Shown piece by piece: positions 13,102 through 21,832 of a stretch of DNA of 64,000 nt. How positions within the stretch are numbered: the first letter of the stretch is position 1; each line of letters starts with the position of its first letter. The stretch comes from Dioszegia crocea (lineage: Eukaryota; Basidiomycota; Tremellomycetes; Tremellales; Bulleribasidiaceae). The stretch is taken from contig BCKK01000007.1 of the NCBI GenBank assembly GCA_001600615.1, positions 1,084,431 through 1,148,430 of the forward strand. Direction: 5' to 3'. The notes below the pieces were generated by a model. It was not told the origin of the DNA, did not search any database, and worked only from the letters and a program-made list of their open reading frames with translations. Both the position numbers and the translations under genes were made by a program.

Positions 13102-14173
13102 ACCCTGAGAGCCTAGGTGCAACGGAAAGAGGGCAGTAGAGTCGGACTATGCAAGGAGATCAGAGTAACAGTCGAGGTCCGATTTGCCCAATGACGGGTA
13201 CAGTGACCAGTCCCACGCTCACCCCACACGTGCACCCTACGCCACGCGCGCTACATTCGGTGGCGGATGTCCGTATGAGTGGGGTCCTCCACCCCTTTGC
13301 TCTGCGGGTGGGGAGACATGATGTTACTAGGTGCGCATGAGGGTCTCGCATCGCTGAACTCGTCTGAATTTCTGATTCGCCAAAACATTCTCTTCAAGTC
13401 ACACCATCGCCCTGGCGCCCGGGCTCCTGTCAGGTCGCAACAGTCAACGTGCAAGTCGGCGGTCATCCTTCACATGCATAGTCACACCCTGTATCAAATC
13501 TAGCAAATCACCCTAGTCCCGCGACCAAATCTGCACATTGTATCCGCGACCTCTGTCGATGTAGGAATTTGTGCTGACAATCGACCGAAGTAGGTATCCA
13601 ATTGATGGGTTGAGGAGGGGGTTAAGAGGCGATGCACCCCCAGACGGGCTGGAAAGTTGCTGTCGGGGGCTTATCAACCCTGAGATCAAAGGGTCCTCAG
13701 ACATAGGATGTACTTGCAGTTGGCGGTCGCGCTGAACACGGACACCCAGGGCTAGGCCGAGGAGACGTGTTGAGGTTACACAGCAAAAGCGTCGATGCGC
13801 GAGGATACTAGAGTGCCTATTGACAGATCACACACCATCCGATAGTTCTCGCAGAACTCGTGAGTGTCAAAGAGACCGACTGATAGGCTTGCACTCTGCG
13901 TTTTGGTATCTAAAGATATCCACGTTGTGCCTTTGTCAGGAGTCTTCTTACCTAAAAACACCGTGCAAGTCTGATCTGGCGTGTGGTGTCAGGCCACTAC
14001 CTAGCCTACATTTCTCTTACGTCCCGACAGTACGGATCACTCGAAAATTGAGCATGTTGTTCGGAGCTCTTGTCATAGTCAATCGAAAATATACATGAAA
14101 GTTCTACGAGCCCGAGTATATATCACTTCTTGGCCGCTGAAGCAGGTAGCCCGCCGAGTGTCAGCTTGTTCAG
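13102..14173. other. Intergenic stretch without a supported gene
   Basis: Only short frames are present. Two minus-strand frames (13961-13776 and 13704-13513) are open for about 60 codons each, but no start, splice or homology joins them convincingly. The right half is the 3' flank of the first tandem unknown gene. Confidence 0.4.
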
Positions 14174-14722
14174 CTACTCGAAACACACCTCCACCTCGCA
14201 CGACTGTGTTCCCTCCGTTCTCTTCACCCAGACTTCTTGCTGAGCGGTGCCGTGGTCATTTTGCACATGGTTGATGAGCTTGTGCAGCTTCCAGCCGCGC
14301 TGGCGGGTATCTCTCCCCAGGTCATTCGTTTCCAGAGACAGCTTGTCCTGAAGACTGACGGTCGACGTCGACTTCTGGACAATCAGACAATAGATATCCG
14401 GCTGGATGATGTACTCGGTGGACGTCGGCCCATTGGTCTGAGTGCCGGTGGGACTTTCCTCGAACCGAACGGAAAATCTTTGGTGGCCAGTATGCAATAG
14501 ATCTCCCTCCCCTTGATTGTTGCCCCAGTCTTTCTTGAAGTGGAGACGAAGGTGAGTGGCGGTAGATGGACTGACTCGGAGATCGGGTAGGTGAGGCTCG
14601 TCTTGGGGATTGGTCCATAACAGCTCAATGTCATCTGTCCCGTCCCCACACGGCTGGTACGTCGCCGAACCCCGGAAGACGGGTCGCGTCTGTGTGAATG
14701 CCCAGGGGCAATGTGGAGCCAT
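14174..14722 (-). CDS. Unknown protein, tandem copy 1
   Basis: I do not recognise this 182-residue protein. It reads from ATG 14722 (MAPHCPW) to TAG at 14174 as a single exon. The frame can be extended to 14947 through an in-phase 84-nt intron (14818-14735, GTGAGT...CACCAG). The extension lines up with DNA upstream of copy 2 that contains stops, so I prefer the later start and read the upstream part as a 5' UTR intron. It shares with the gene at 15604-16236 a C-terminal pattern: GW-x-L-x-x-L, then VW followed by basic residues, EGT-x-x-C and a final aromatic strand. It has no signal peptide or membrane segment. It is predicted rich in beta strand, by inspection only. Confidence 0.55.
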   Translation of the reverse strand: MAPHCPWAFTQTRPVFRGSATYQPCGDGTDDIELLWTNPQDEPHLPDLRVSPSTATHLRLHFKKDWGNNQGEGDLLHTGHQRFSVRFEESPTGTQTNGPTSTEYIIQPDIYCLIVQKSTSTVSLQDKLSLETNDLGRDTRQRGWKLHKLINHVQNDHGTAQQEVWVKRTEGTQSCEVEVCFE

Positions 14723-15603
14723 ACTGGGAGATGACTGGTGAAGGAAGGATGAGAGAACAGAGGGGGGTTTTATTTGGCTTTGACAGTACACGCGTTTCCG
14801 AGCCTGCCTGACACTCACCTTGCCACCCACACGAAAGGATCCCTCAGATATCAAAGGAAAGCCATCAGCACTCGGCATCACGTCTATCAAGTCTGTGTCA
14901 GCAACAGTGTGGCACACGTGGAGGTGTGAGGGCAGAGAAGGTGGCATCAGCGGCTGAGAGTCAGATGCGGACTTGGTGAATGTGCTCGTCGTTCATCAAT
15001 AGATATACATGTATGACTGTACTGTCTCTGTGTCACAAGTCAGGCTACCAGCCCTCAATTATCCCGCCAGCAAGCATGTCAGATCTCACCCATTTGCCTC
15101 ACACGTTATGAATCTATATAGTATGGTATTGGTATCTGGCTGAGCTGTCATTCATGGTACTGGTATATACCATAGATACCATTCGCCACCCAAAAAGTGC
15201 CACATCTGATGCCGTAAGGGGTCCATCAGCCCCAAAATCTCCCGAAGTAGCGAATTTGCCACTCCCGCTGTGCTCAGTCAGGCTCACCTAGCACCTTTTG
15301 CTGCTGCGGATCACTCCCCCTCCCCCTTGTTGTTCTACAGTCTCTGAAGACACCCTCGACTACGAATTTCCCGCCTCTCCTCTCCTGGACATTTCATCTC
15401 CAAATGCAGTGCACCACTGGGACTTAGGCTCTCTTCTACCACGCGACGATCTGATCGATGGCACATGAGACTCGACATGTGGTGATATAGATGTGGGCTG
15501 AAGTGGGCTACATAGACCACACAATACAGATATAGCTTCGCCGTGCACCGTTGCCAAGTATCCACACAGCCTGGTGGTGCTCTGCAGACACCTGCACTAC
15601 CCA
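14723..15603. other. Spacer between tandem copies
   Basis: Contains the upstream region of copy 1 (see the repeat entry) and the 3' flank of copy 2. At 15114-15182 there are AT-rich repeats of TATGGTA/GGTATTGGTAT type. No gene is supported. Confidence 0.4.
14818..14932 (-). repeat. Conserved upstream block of tandem copy 1
   Basis: About 115 bp that matches 16365-16482 at many positions, sharing CCTTGCCACC, CATCAGCAC, ATCACG/GTCACG and GTGGCACACG in the same order, with small gaps. Each block lies upstream of one of the two paralogous genes. In copy 1 the block can be read in frame; in copy 2 the same frame is interrupted. It is therefore probably a conserved promoter or 5' UTR element kept from the duplication. 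Confidence 0.55.
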
Positions 15604-16236
15604 TCAGGCCTCAAGACGATCGTCCGACTTTTTCACGGAGAAATGCACATCATATAGCTCCCCGCCCAAGCAATCTTTCGTCCCCTCCTTCTTGCGAATC
15701 CACACAGAGCTTTCGACTTCCTGGCCTTCCACGGTGCGTACTGGGTAAGCGAGATCGCATAAGCTCCAACCACTACCTTGTGGACCCCACGCAGTAACTT
15801 CGTAAAGGAAATGGAATGGTGTCTCTGCATCTGAGACTTTGCGCGTGGCGGAGTCCGTCTGCAAGTCGACTAAAAGGCGAGGCGGTCTGCTGGGGAGTGA
15901 GCTGAGATGCGCTTTGTAGACCGGAATGCTCGCATTGACAAAGATCCTCTGTATCTGATCTTTGGTCGATCCGCTGAAATTTCTCACAAAGATCTCATGG
16001 TTCCGGCTGATTCGTTCGGAAGGGCGAAGATACAGAGTGATGTAGCTGTCTGATTCCAATGTAGGGTGACAGTCCAATCGCATTGTGTCGCCCTGTGGTG
16101 ATAGTGGCCCGGATTTATAAGTCTCTATCGACTTTTCACCTGTGCAGCGGATGACCTCATGACCCCTTCCGGTATGGATTTGGTTCATAATGGAGCGTTC
16201 TGAGGGCGTCAACCGTTCACGAGTGATCGAGGCCAT
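15604..16236 (-). CDS. Unknown protein, tandem copy 2
   Basis: Single-exon minus-strand frame of 210 aa from ATG 16236 to TGA 15604. I do not recognise it. It starts MASITRERLTPSERS and ends with GWSLCDLAYPV, then VWIRKKEGTKDC and a beta-like tail. It shares this end pattern (GW-x-L, VW, basic pair, EGT-x-x-C) with the gene at 14174-14722, which lies in the same orientation 1.5 kb away. The remaining sequence has diverged strongly. There is no signal peptide, membrane helix or known catalytic motif. The context suggests an old tandem duplication in an accessory island between housekeeping genes. Confidence 0.6.
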   Translation of the reverse strand: MASITRERLTPSERSIMNQIHTGRGHEVIRCTGEKSIETYKSGPLSPQGDTMRLDCHPTLESDSYITLYLRPSERISRNHEIFVRNFSGSTKDQIQRIFVNASIPVYKAHLSSLPSRPPRLLVDLQTDSATRKVSDAETPFHFLYEVTAWGPQGSGWSLCDLAYPVRTVEGQEVESSVWIRKKEGTKDCLGGELYDVHFSVKKSDDRLEA

Positions 16237-16609
16237 GGTGGTGCGTAGACTTCAAGAGGGCAGATGGTTGTCTTGGAGGATTGCGTTTGAGGTCAGCGAT
16301 TGTAGGTGGGAAGGTGATTGAGAGTGGATAGCAGGCTGCACAGGTTGACAAGGTGACCAGAGGCCTTGCCACCTACGTCAAAGGACCATCCAGAGCTCAA
16401 GGGATAATCATCAGCACGTCATGTCACGTATCTTCCATGGAGGTCCGGAATCAGCAGGCTGTGGCACACGAGTAGCGAGATCAAGAATGCGATGCGACAT
16501 TTGCTTGTCTCGGCACAATCTTTCGAATGAGTAATTCAGTAGTGCGCCAGGATGGTCTCTCAGACCTATATATCGTAGTGAGCATACAATGGATATCATC
16601 GAGATACAG
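16237..16609. other. Upstream flank of tandem copy 2
   Basis: Holds the conserved 118-bp block (16365-16482) and otherwise no gene. A 62-codon minus frame at 16599-16411 has no support. Confidence 0.45.
16365..16482 (-). repeat. Conserved upstream block of tandem copy 2
   Basis: Partner of 14818-14932; see that entry. Here stops and small indels interrupt the reading frame, which argues that the block is non-coding. Confidence 0.5.
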
Positions 16610-17633
16610 CTAGTGGTGCTTTGCCTCTAGCGCCGCGTGCTTTTCTTCCGCCGAGAACATCCGAGGCTGGAAAAGTTAGCGAAAGTTACTTAATCTGACC
16701 GAAGAGATTCAGAGAATAGCTTACAGGTATGTTACGTTCCCTAATAATGTCAGCTGTGGTCCATGATGAATGAAATAGATCCCCAACGATGTCTTGGAAC
16801 TAAGACCCAGAGTGAAGAGGGGGACATACCATTTTGTACCGTCAGGGAACATTGGCGCTGGGATATTAGCTTGGCCCGTAATATACCCTCAGAGGCACAA
16901 GGGATGCAACTTACGTCTGTATGGATCCGGGTGTAGATCCTTCGCCAGCCTTTCTTCAGCTTGTTCGAGTACCAGTGCAAGAGCACGGGGATCGCTGATA
17001 TTTCTACTTGGGTCAGCTTTGTGACTCTTTGGACACCCAAATCTCCCCTATATCCCCAGACTACCGATACCCTGAGCTCCAAGCCCCCCGCGATATCATA
17101 TCACACCTGGAATGGAGGAGAGGTGTTCCAAGGTATTCCGCTTCGTCGGCAAGCCGAGCAATCTAGCTCAAGGTGGATCATGGTTTTGTCCAGTTCCGAT
17201 ATTCCAGCTCCGGTATCTCCAGGCCCTCCATCCCCTCCTCCTGCCCAGCTAATCCACAGTCCCTACAGCTAATCCCCTTCTCTGCTTCCCTTGTACCAGT
17301 CCCACCTCACGCCCCGCATGTCAACTCACCTGTTCCGCTCAAATTCCGCCCTAATCTCAATCGCTTTATCCCGCCATAGGTCTCGTCTGATATACCAGTT
17401 TAACGAATTGACGAGATAACGCTTGTAGAGCGATTTGACATAAAGTCTGTCGAGTAAATTGTATCGCAGGTAGAGAACGAGTGAGGAATGGAGCAAGTGG
17501 AGATGGGGCGTTGGATGAATTGGTAAAGATCTAGGTCAGCTTTCGACCTCTACCCCCAATCTTTCGTGCAGAGGCAGATATGAGCGTACCGGTGCGCTAC
17601 GGTGTATGCGGGTACGCCTGATGCTTGGGACAT
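16610..17633 (-). CDS. Complex I LYR subunit, NDUFB9 (B22)-like
   Basis: Six exons join in phase to 144 aa: 17633-17590, 17530-17330, 17003-16915, 16857-16830, 16740-16725, 16666-16610. The product has the LYR-family helix set (LYVKSLYKRYLVNSLNWY), then IRRDLWRDKAIEIRAEFERN, and the diagnostic tail HPDPYRPPMFPDGTKWERNI found in the NDUFB9 subunit of NADH:ubiquinone oxidoreductase. It would sit on the membrane arm of mitochondrial complex I, bound to the acyl carrier protein. The arginine of the LYR triplet appears as LYKR here. Two internal exons are very short (28 and 16 nt), and naive gene finding would miss them. Identification is strong because of the tail. Confidence 0.9.
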
Positions 17634-17690
17634 TTTGGTATAGGTTGGACTTTTGTGCTTAGAAGGTGGTCTATTGGAGGTGGTGGTAGC

Positions 17691-18226
17691 TTAGGAGTGG
17701 ACGGGATCAAATTTAGGCGTGGCACATTGAGAGTGGCGCCTGGTGGTGGGTGGCAAATTGGATGCGATGTGGACAAATTCAGCCTCAGATAGGGTATAAG
17801 GGGGAGTTGAGGAGCTTAAGATACGGCAGATGATCAGATGAGAAAGGCAGGATCGCGAACTTAGTATCATACATAAAAGTCCCAATTTCGCGACTAGAAG
17901 AGGGGCAAGAGTGGTCACTGTGCTAGTGATCGACGTGAATCCGTCCAAGGGGTCGTCTGATTGAGCAATATGATAGACTCAACGACCAGATTGAGATGTC
18001 AGCAAGTACTACCAGAAGGCGCAACATGACAGGTGCAAGGTCTTTTGGAAGGCGGAGCTGTAACAGCCTGGTCCTTACCCCAGACGCTATCGAGCAATGG
18101 ATGTTTGCAATCTCGCGCGTCACCTGTTGAGTCTCAGGATTAGTGGATATAGATCTTATGAAGCATCTGATAGATGCGCTTGTGGCTAGGACGAAGCATA
18201 CACGCCGTATTCCCCCTCTTCTCCAT
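17691..18226 (-). CDS. Small hypothetical membrane protein
   Basis: Three exons (18226-18202, 18123-18079, 17977-17691) agree in phase and give 118 aa. The N-terminus is polar with two cysteines (MEKRGNTACDARDC). It is followed by an acidic stretch, SDDPLDGF, and a hydrophobic segment around TLAPLLVAKLGLLCMILSS that could span a membrane. The acceptor of exon 3 (GTTGAG) is weak. A superficial likeness to the start of dolichyldiphosphatase was considered, but the catalytic part is absent. It is transcribed away from the histone H3 gene and shares its promoter region. Low confidence that the model is complete. Confidence 0.35.
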
Positions 18227-18569
18227 CTTATCCTAGCCCAGACAGCCCGATACCCATCGCAAAAACCCCACATCACCCAGCTGCGGTTCGATCGATCTCC
18301 ACACGTGACTTTTCTTCACGTGACCCAATCGAGATATCGCCGATGAAATCCCGCAATCACGGTCGAAATCAGTAACTACCTCTTTTAGTAATTTTCAGGC
18401 CGTGTTGTTGATCCACTGACGTGCCTGACTTTGCAACGCGTCCACCCTCAGCTGTATATAAGGCCCAACCCCCTCGCTCTTTCCCCCTCATTCTTCATCC
18501 ACTCCAATCTACTTCTCCCTCTTCACTCCACCACCACCCAACCTCACCCAACACCACACATCATCTACA
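18227..18569. other. Promoter region between the hypothetical gene and histone H3
   Basis: Divergent intergenic region. It contains two CACGTGA motifs around 18302 and 18317, a CCAAT-like CCCAATCG, the ACGCGT/TATA pair listed separately, and a pyrimidine-rich leader before the H3 start. Confidence 0.55.
18436..18461 (+). promoter_or_regulatory. ACGCGT site and TATA box of histone H3
   Basis: ACGCGT at 18436-18441 lies just before TATATAA at 18455-18461, about 110 bp from the H3 ATG. A TATA box with a nearby cell-cycle element is normal for a strongly expressed S-phase histone gene. Binding by MBF is inferred from fungal knowledge only. Confidence 0.6.
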
Positions 18570-19084
18570 ATGGCGCGAACTAAGCAAACCGCACGAAAGT
18601 CTACTGGTGGAAAGGCCCCTAGGAAGCAGTGTAAGTCTTGGTCTCTCTTCCTTCACCTTCATCTCTATCCCTCCTGGGCCTTTGCTGATCTTCAGTGTCT
18701 GCCAAGGCTACCCGCAAGGCACCCGCCAAGACCCCTACCACCGGTGGTGTCAAGAAGCCCCACAGGTACAGGCCCGGTACCGTTGCTCTCCGTGAGATCA
18801 GGCGATACCGTATGTTTTCTTTTCCTTCTCCAGTCTTGACTATCCGCTAACTCCACACAGAGAAATCTACCGAGCTCCTCATTCGTAAACTCCCCTTCCA
18901 GCGTCTGGTCCGTGAAATCGCCCAGGACTTCAAGACCGACCTCCGATTCCAGTCTTCGGCCGTCATGGCTCTCCAGGAGGCTTCCGAGGCTTACCTTGTT
19001 TCCCTCGTACGTCTTCTTCCCTCTCTTCTGAAGTCGCCGCTAACCCCACAGTTCGAAGACACCAACTTGGCTGCTATCCACGCT

Positions 19085-19134
<50 letters not shown>

Positions 19135-19150
19135 TGGCGAGCGATCCTAG
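18570..19150 (+). CDS. Histone H3 with a three-residue longer tail
   Basis: Four exons (18570-18630, 18696-18809, 18861-19006, 19052-19150) join in phase to 139 aa, three more than the usual 136. The N-terminus [20 protein letters not shown] is standard. After it comes [20 protein letters not shown], where most H3 proteins have a shorter A-T/S-K-A-A-R-K-S-A-P-x-TGG segment. Lys27 is kept, but Ser28 is Ala, and an extra Lys lies between K27 and the GGVKK block, so the Lys36 equivalent is shifted by three. The globular domain ([19 protein letters not shown] through [11 protein letters not shown]) is normal, with SAVMALQE at the variant position. No H4 gene is adjacent. Confidence 0.95.
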
Positions 19151-19625
19151 GCTTTGTTGCTCTGTCGGATTATCCCACTCGCTCGCCTTGTTAGCTGTGG
19201 TTTCCAACTCCCCTTTTTGTACATACCCTCTTTGATTTTGCTCTTTTAGTTCGCCTACTAGTGGGTTGAGCAGTTGTTACTTGCTATGCACAAGGTTACT
19301 TGTTGTCACTGTTGTCTGTTTTCGTCCAGTCTGCTTTTGCTTGTGCGAGTTTGTGATCTGTTATTCTACTCTCCTTTCCTTTGGTGTTTTGATGACCCTT
19401 TCCTCTTGGCCTATTGTGTCTTCATGAATGTTAGTACGATGTCTCTCGAACTTGTCAAATCAGTTTGCCGCCTATAAAGATGCTTTTGATTACAGGCAAA
19501 GATATCACTGCACCGCGTTCAGACACAAAGGTACATGCCACATCCAAAAATGTATGCGCTAGGTAATCATCAGGTCTCCAACAACAAGATACAAAGAATC
19601 GCAACACAGCCACAAACCGACGCCG
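19151..19625. other. Convergent 3' region of H3 and SGF11
   Basis: T-rich on the plus strand, consistent with the H3 3' UTR, with no gene supported. The frame starting at 19535 only overlaps SGF11 intron sequence. Confidence 0.5.
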
Positions 19626-21147
19626 CTAGTAATCGTCGACATCACCATCACTATCGTCATCGTGAACATATACAGCTAGAGAAGTCAGCAATCTTCACTT
19701 CAAATCCACCATATCATCTGCTTCTTTCCGCCCAGAGAGATCGAATCGTCCATCACCTCTGCTCTGCTGATGTCGCCCAGACCTCCCCTTCCCTTCTTTC
19801 CACTGACGTCTCAAATCTCCAACCCCACCCTGTCCACTTCCCTCTTCCCTCTTCCCTCTTCCCTCTTCCCTCTTCCGTCTGTCCTCTCATACGAAACTTC
19901 CAACCCAAACCCAAACCCAAACCCAAACCCAAACCCAAACCCAAACCCAAACCCAAACCCAAAGAAGACATACCAGGCGGCGGCTCATTCATCCCCGGCA
20001 GAGTCTTCCTCCCCACCGCACCACCCGCTCCTCCAGGCCTCGACAGTGCTGTATATCCCGTCCCGCCCGAATCCGCCACACTAACCACGCTAGGTCCAGG
20101 TGACGGGCTTGTATGTACCGATATGGCGTCTACGGCTGATTGAGAGGTTGTAGGTGGACGACCAAGTTTGGAAGGTGGGAGTGTGGAACGAGGGAGGGGT
20201 GATGTCGTTCCTTCGTCTATCAGCAAGACGGAATGTAAGCCAAGTAATGGAAATTTGACATACCGTTTGAACCCATTCTTGCCTTCTTGATCGGCCCAGG
20301 CTTCTTAGGTGATATACCCCTCTTCCCATTACTAGCCAACACTACCAATCAGCTCAACCCCGCCGCTTGAGGCCACAGATCGTCAACTCACTCTTAGCCT
20401 TCTTCCCGCCTAGACTACCCCCGGGACTCCCATCGTCCGAATCTCCTGCCTCACTCATCAGATACGGACTACTCCCTCTTTCTGATCCTGCATTACTTCC
20501 CAGTCGTGCCTTGGCACTTGCAGCCGCTGCAGCTACAGTCGCTCGAGAGGCTGTACGACGGGTTGAGCCGTTAAACCCTAGACAACCTGAGATGTGCGGG
20601 GCATATCGACTTGATGTGATCTGGACGTCAGCTTGAGTCTGAAGAGGCCGAAAGGAGACCTTACCTGCCGATCACATATAATACACGCAAAGAATGAGTT
20701 ACCAGACGGGTCCATACGCCCACTCCCACTTCCTACCCCTGACGCCCCGCCTGTGCCCTTCTCTGGACCAACGACATAGCCTCTCGGCCGCCCTTCGAGA
20801 GAAGTGGAGCTGGATGATGATGTAGAGGGAAGAGGTGAGGGTGCTCGAGAAGAAGATGCCAGCGCAGATTGGGAGGAGGAAGCACGGGGAATGGAGGTGG
20901 ATAAGGGATTATGAGAACGGCATCTGCTTCGTCAGCGCCTTTACTTTGAGTAAAGTGGAGAGGACATACTTCGTACCGCATACCCCGCAGACTACTCTGC
21001 CACGCTTCATTTCTCGATGGGCCGATATGGCAAATTTCCCAACTGCCTCTCTGAGCATTTCGTCAAATAGCGCATTGGCCTAAGGTTTCAGCTGGGCTCT
21101 GAACCGCGGCGGGTAGAACTTACAGCTGCGGTGATATCGGACGACAT
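19626..21147 (-). CDS. SGF11: SAGA deubiquitinase module subunit SGF11
   Basis: The coding sequence starts at ATG 21147 with a short exon (21147-21124). It continues with 21079-20970, 20923 onward, and further exons to TAG at 19626, ending in the acidic tail VHDDDSDGDVDDY. The N-terminal helix ALFDEMLREAVGKFAISAH with the following KRGRVVCGVCG, and the C2HC zinc finger CIICDRQITSSRYAPHISGC, are the two hallmarks of Sgf11/ATXN7L3. The protein anchors Ubp8 in the SAGA histone H2B deubiquitinase module in the nucleus. The region after the finger is low-complexity Ser/Pro/Gly. One late intron contains the repeats listed below. It lies convergent to a histone gene, with no obvious functional link beyond both being chromatin genes. 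Confidence 0.85.
19838..19876. repeat. TTCCCTC heptamer tandem repeat
   Basis: About five and a half copies of the 7-base unit TTCCCTC, in the same SGF11 intron as the hexamer repeat. Confidence 0.85.
19904..19963. repeat. (CCCAAA)10 hexamer repeat
   Basis: Ten perfect copies of CCCAAA (TTTGGG on the transcribed strand), within an intron of SGF11 that starts with GTATGT near 19975. It resembles telomeric repeats in form, but it is not the usual TTAGGG type and is internal. Confidence 0.95.
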
Positions 21148-21832
21148 TAGGTTTGAGCGCTATGTTCAGGACTCTAGGTTGGGTATTGGGGCGCTAAGCC
21201 AAGATCGGCCCTACACCTGTGATCGCCGCGGACAGATACCAGGTCCAAGCCCCTTTGGTCGATTCAAGGGGGAGGAACCGATGATTCGCGCACGTCCCAA
21301 GGGGAGCCTCGGGTGGAGCTTCGAGAACACACTGACGCTGGTAGCTCTCAGGACTCAGGGAGGGGAGGGCAATCGGTTACACACAGGTATGAGCTACTAG
21401 CTAGGAGGTGATAGATGCTGCTCTCTTCGTTGGGACAATTCGGCGAGAACAAGGTTCGACAGAAGGATGCGTACGGGTTACGTCAACGGTCAGATCCGAC
21501 CGGCGATGACCGCCTGCCAAGCCCTGACCCAAAGAGGCAATATTGTGATTTGAGCTGTGCCGAACGGTGGCGGAGCCGAAAAGTAGCCGAAAGAGGTGAA
21601 GAAGGGAGCGTGGATGACATCAAGGATGGGAAGGAGAGGGAGCACAGCTGAGGCATTTACCTTCACTCCCATCATCACGGGTGCTGTGTAGATAGATCAG
21701 TTCATCTCCCCCTCCTTTATATATAAGCTTACGCAACTCCCATCAATCCCATCACTTAACCCAACACACACTTCACCCCACCCCTTGATCGATCGTATCC
21801 AAGCAACCTTGACCTTGCCACTCCTATCCGCC
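21148..21832. other. Intergenic region between SGF11 and annexin genes
   Basis: Divergent promoters. A TATATATAA stretch lies near 21719-21726, upstream of the annexin ATG, followed by a C/A-rich leader. No gene is supported; the short plus frames at 21131-21651 lack splice or homology support. Confidence 0.5.

Noticed and set aside
17691..18226. Truncated dolichyldiphosphatase
   Set aside because: Only a vague likeness of the N-terminal segment; no phosphatase motifs, so left as hypothetical.
19904..19963. Telomere or subtelomere
   Set aside because: The hexamer array is short, internal, inside an intron, and flanked by housekeeping genes on both sides.
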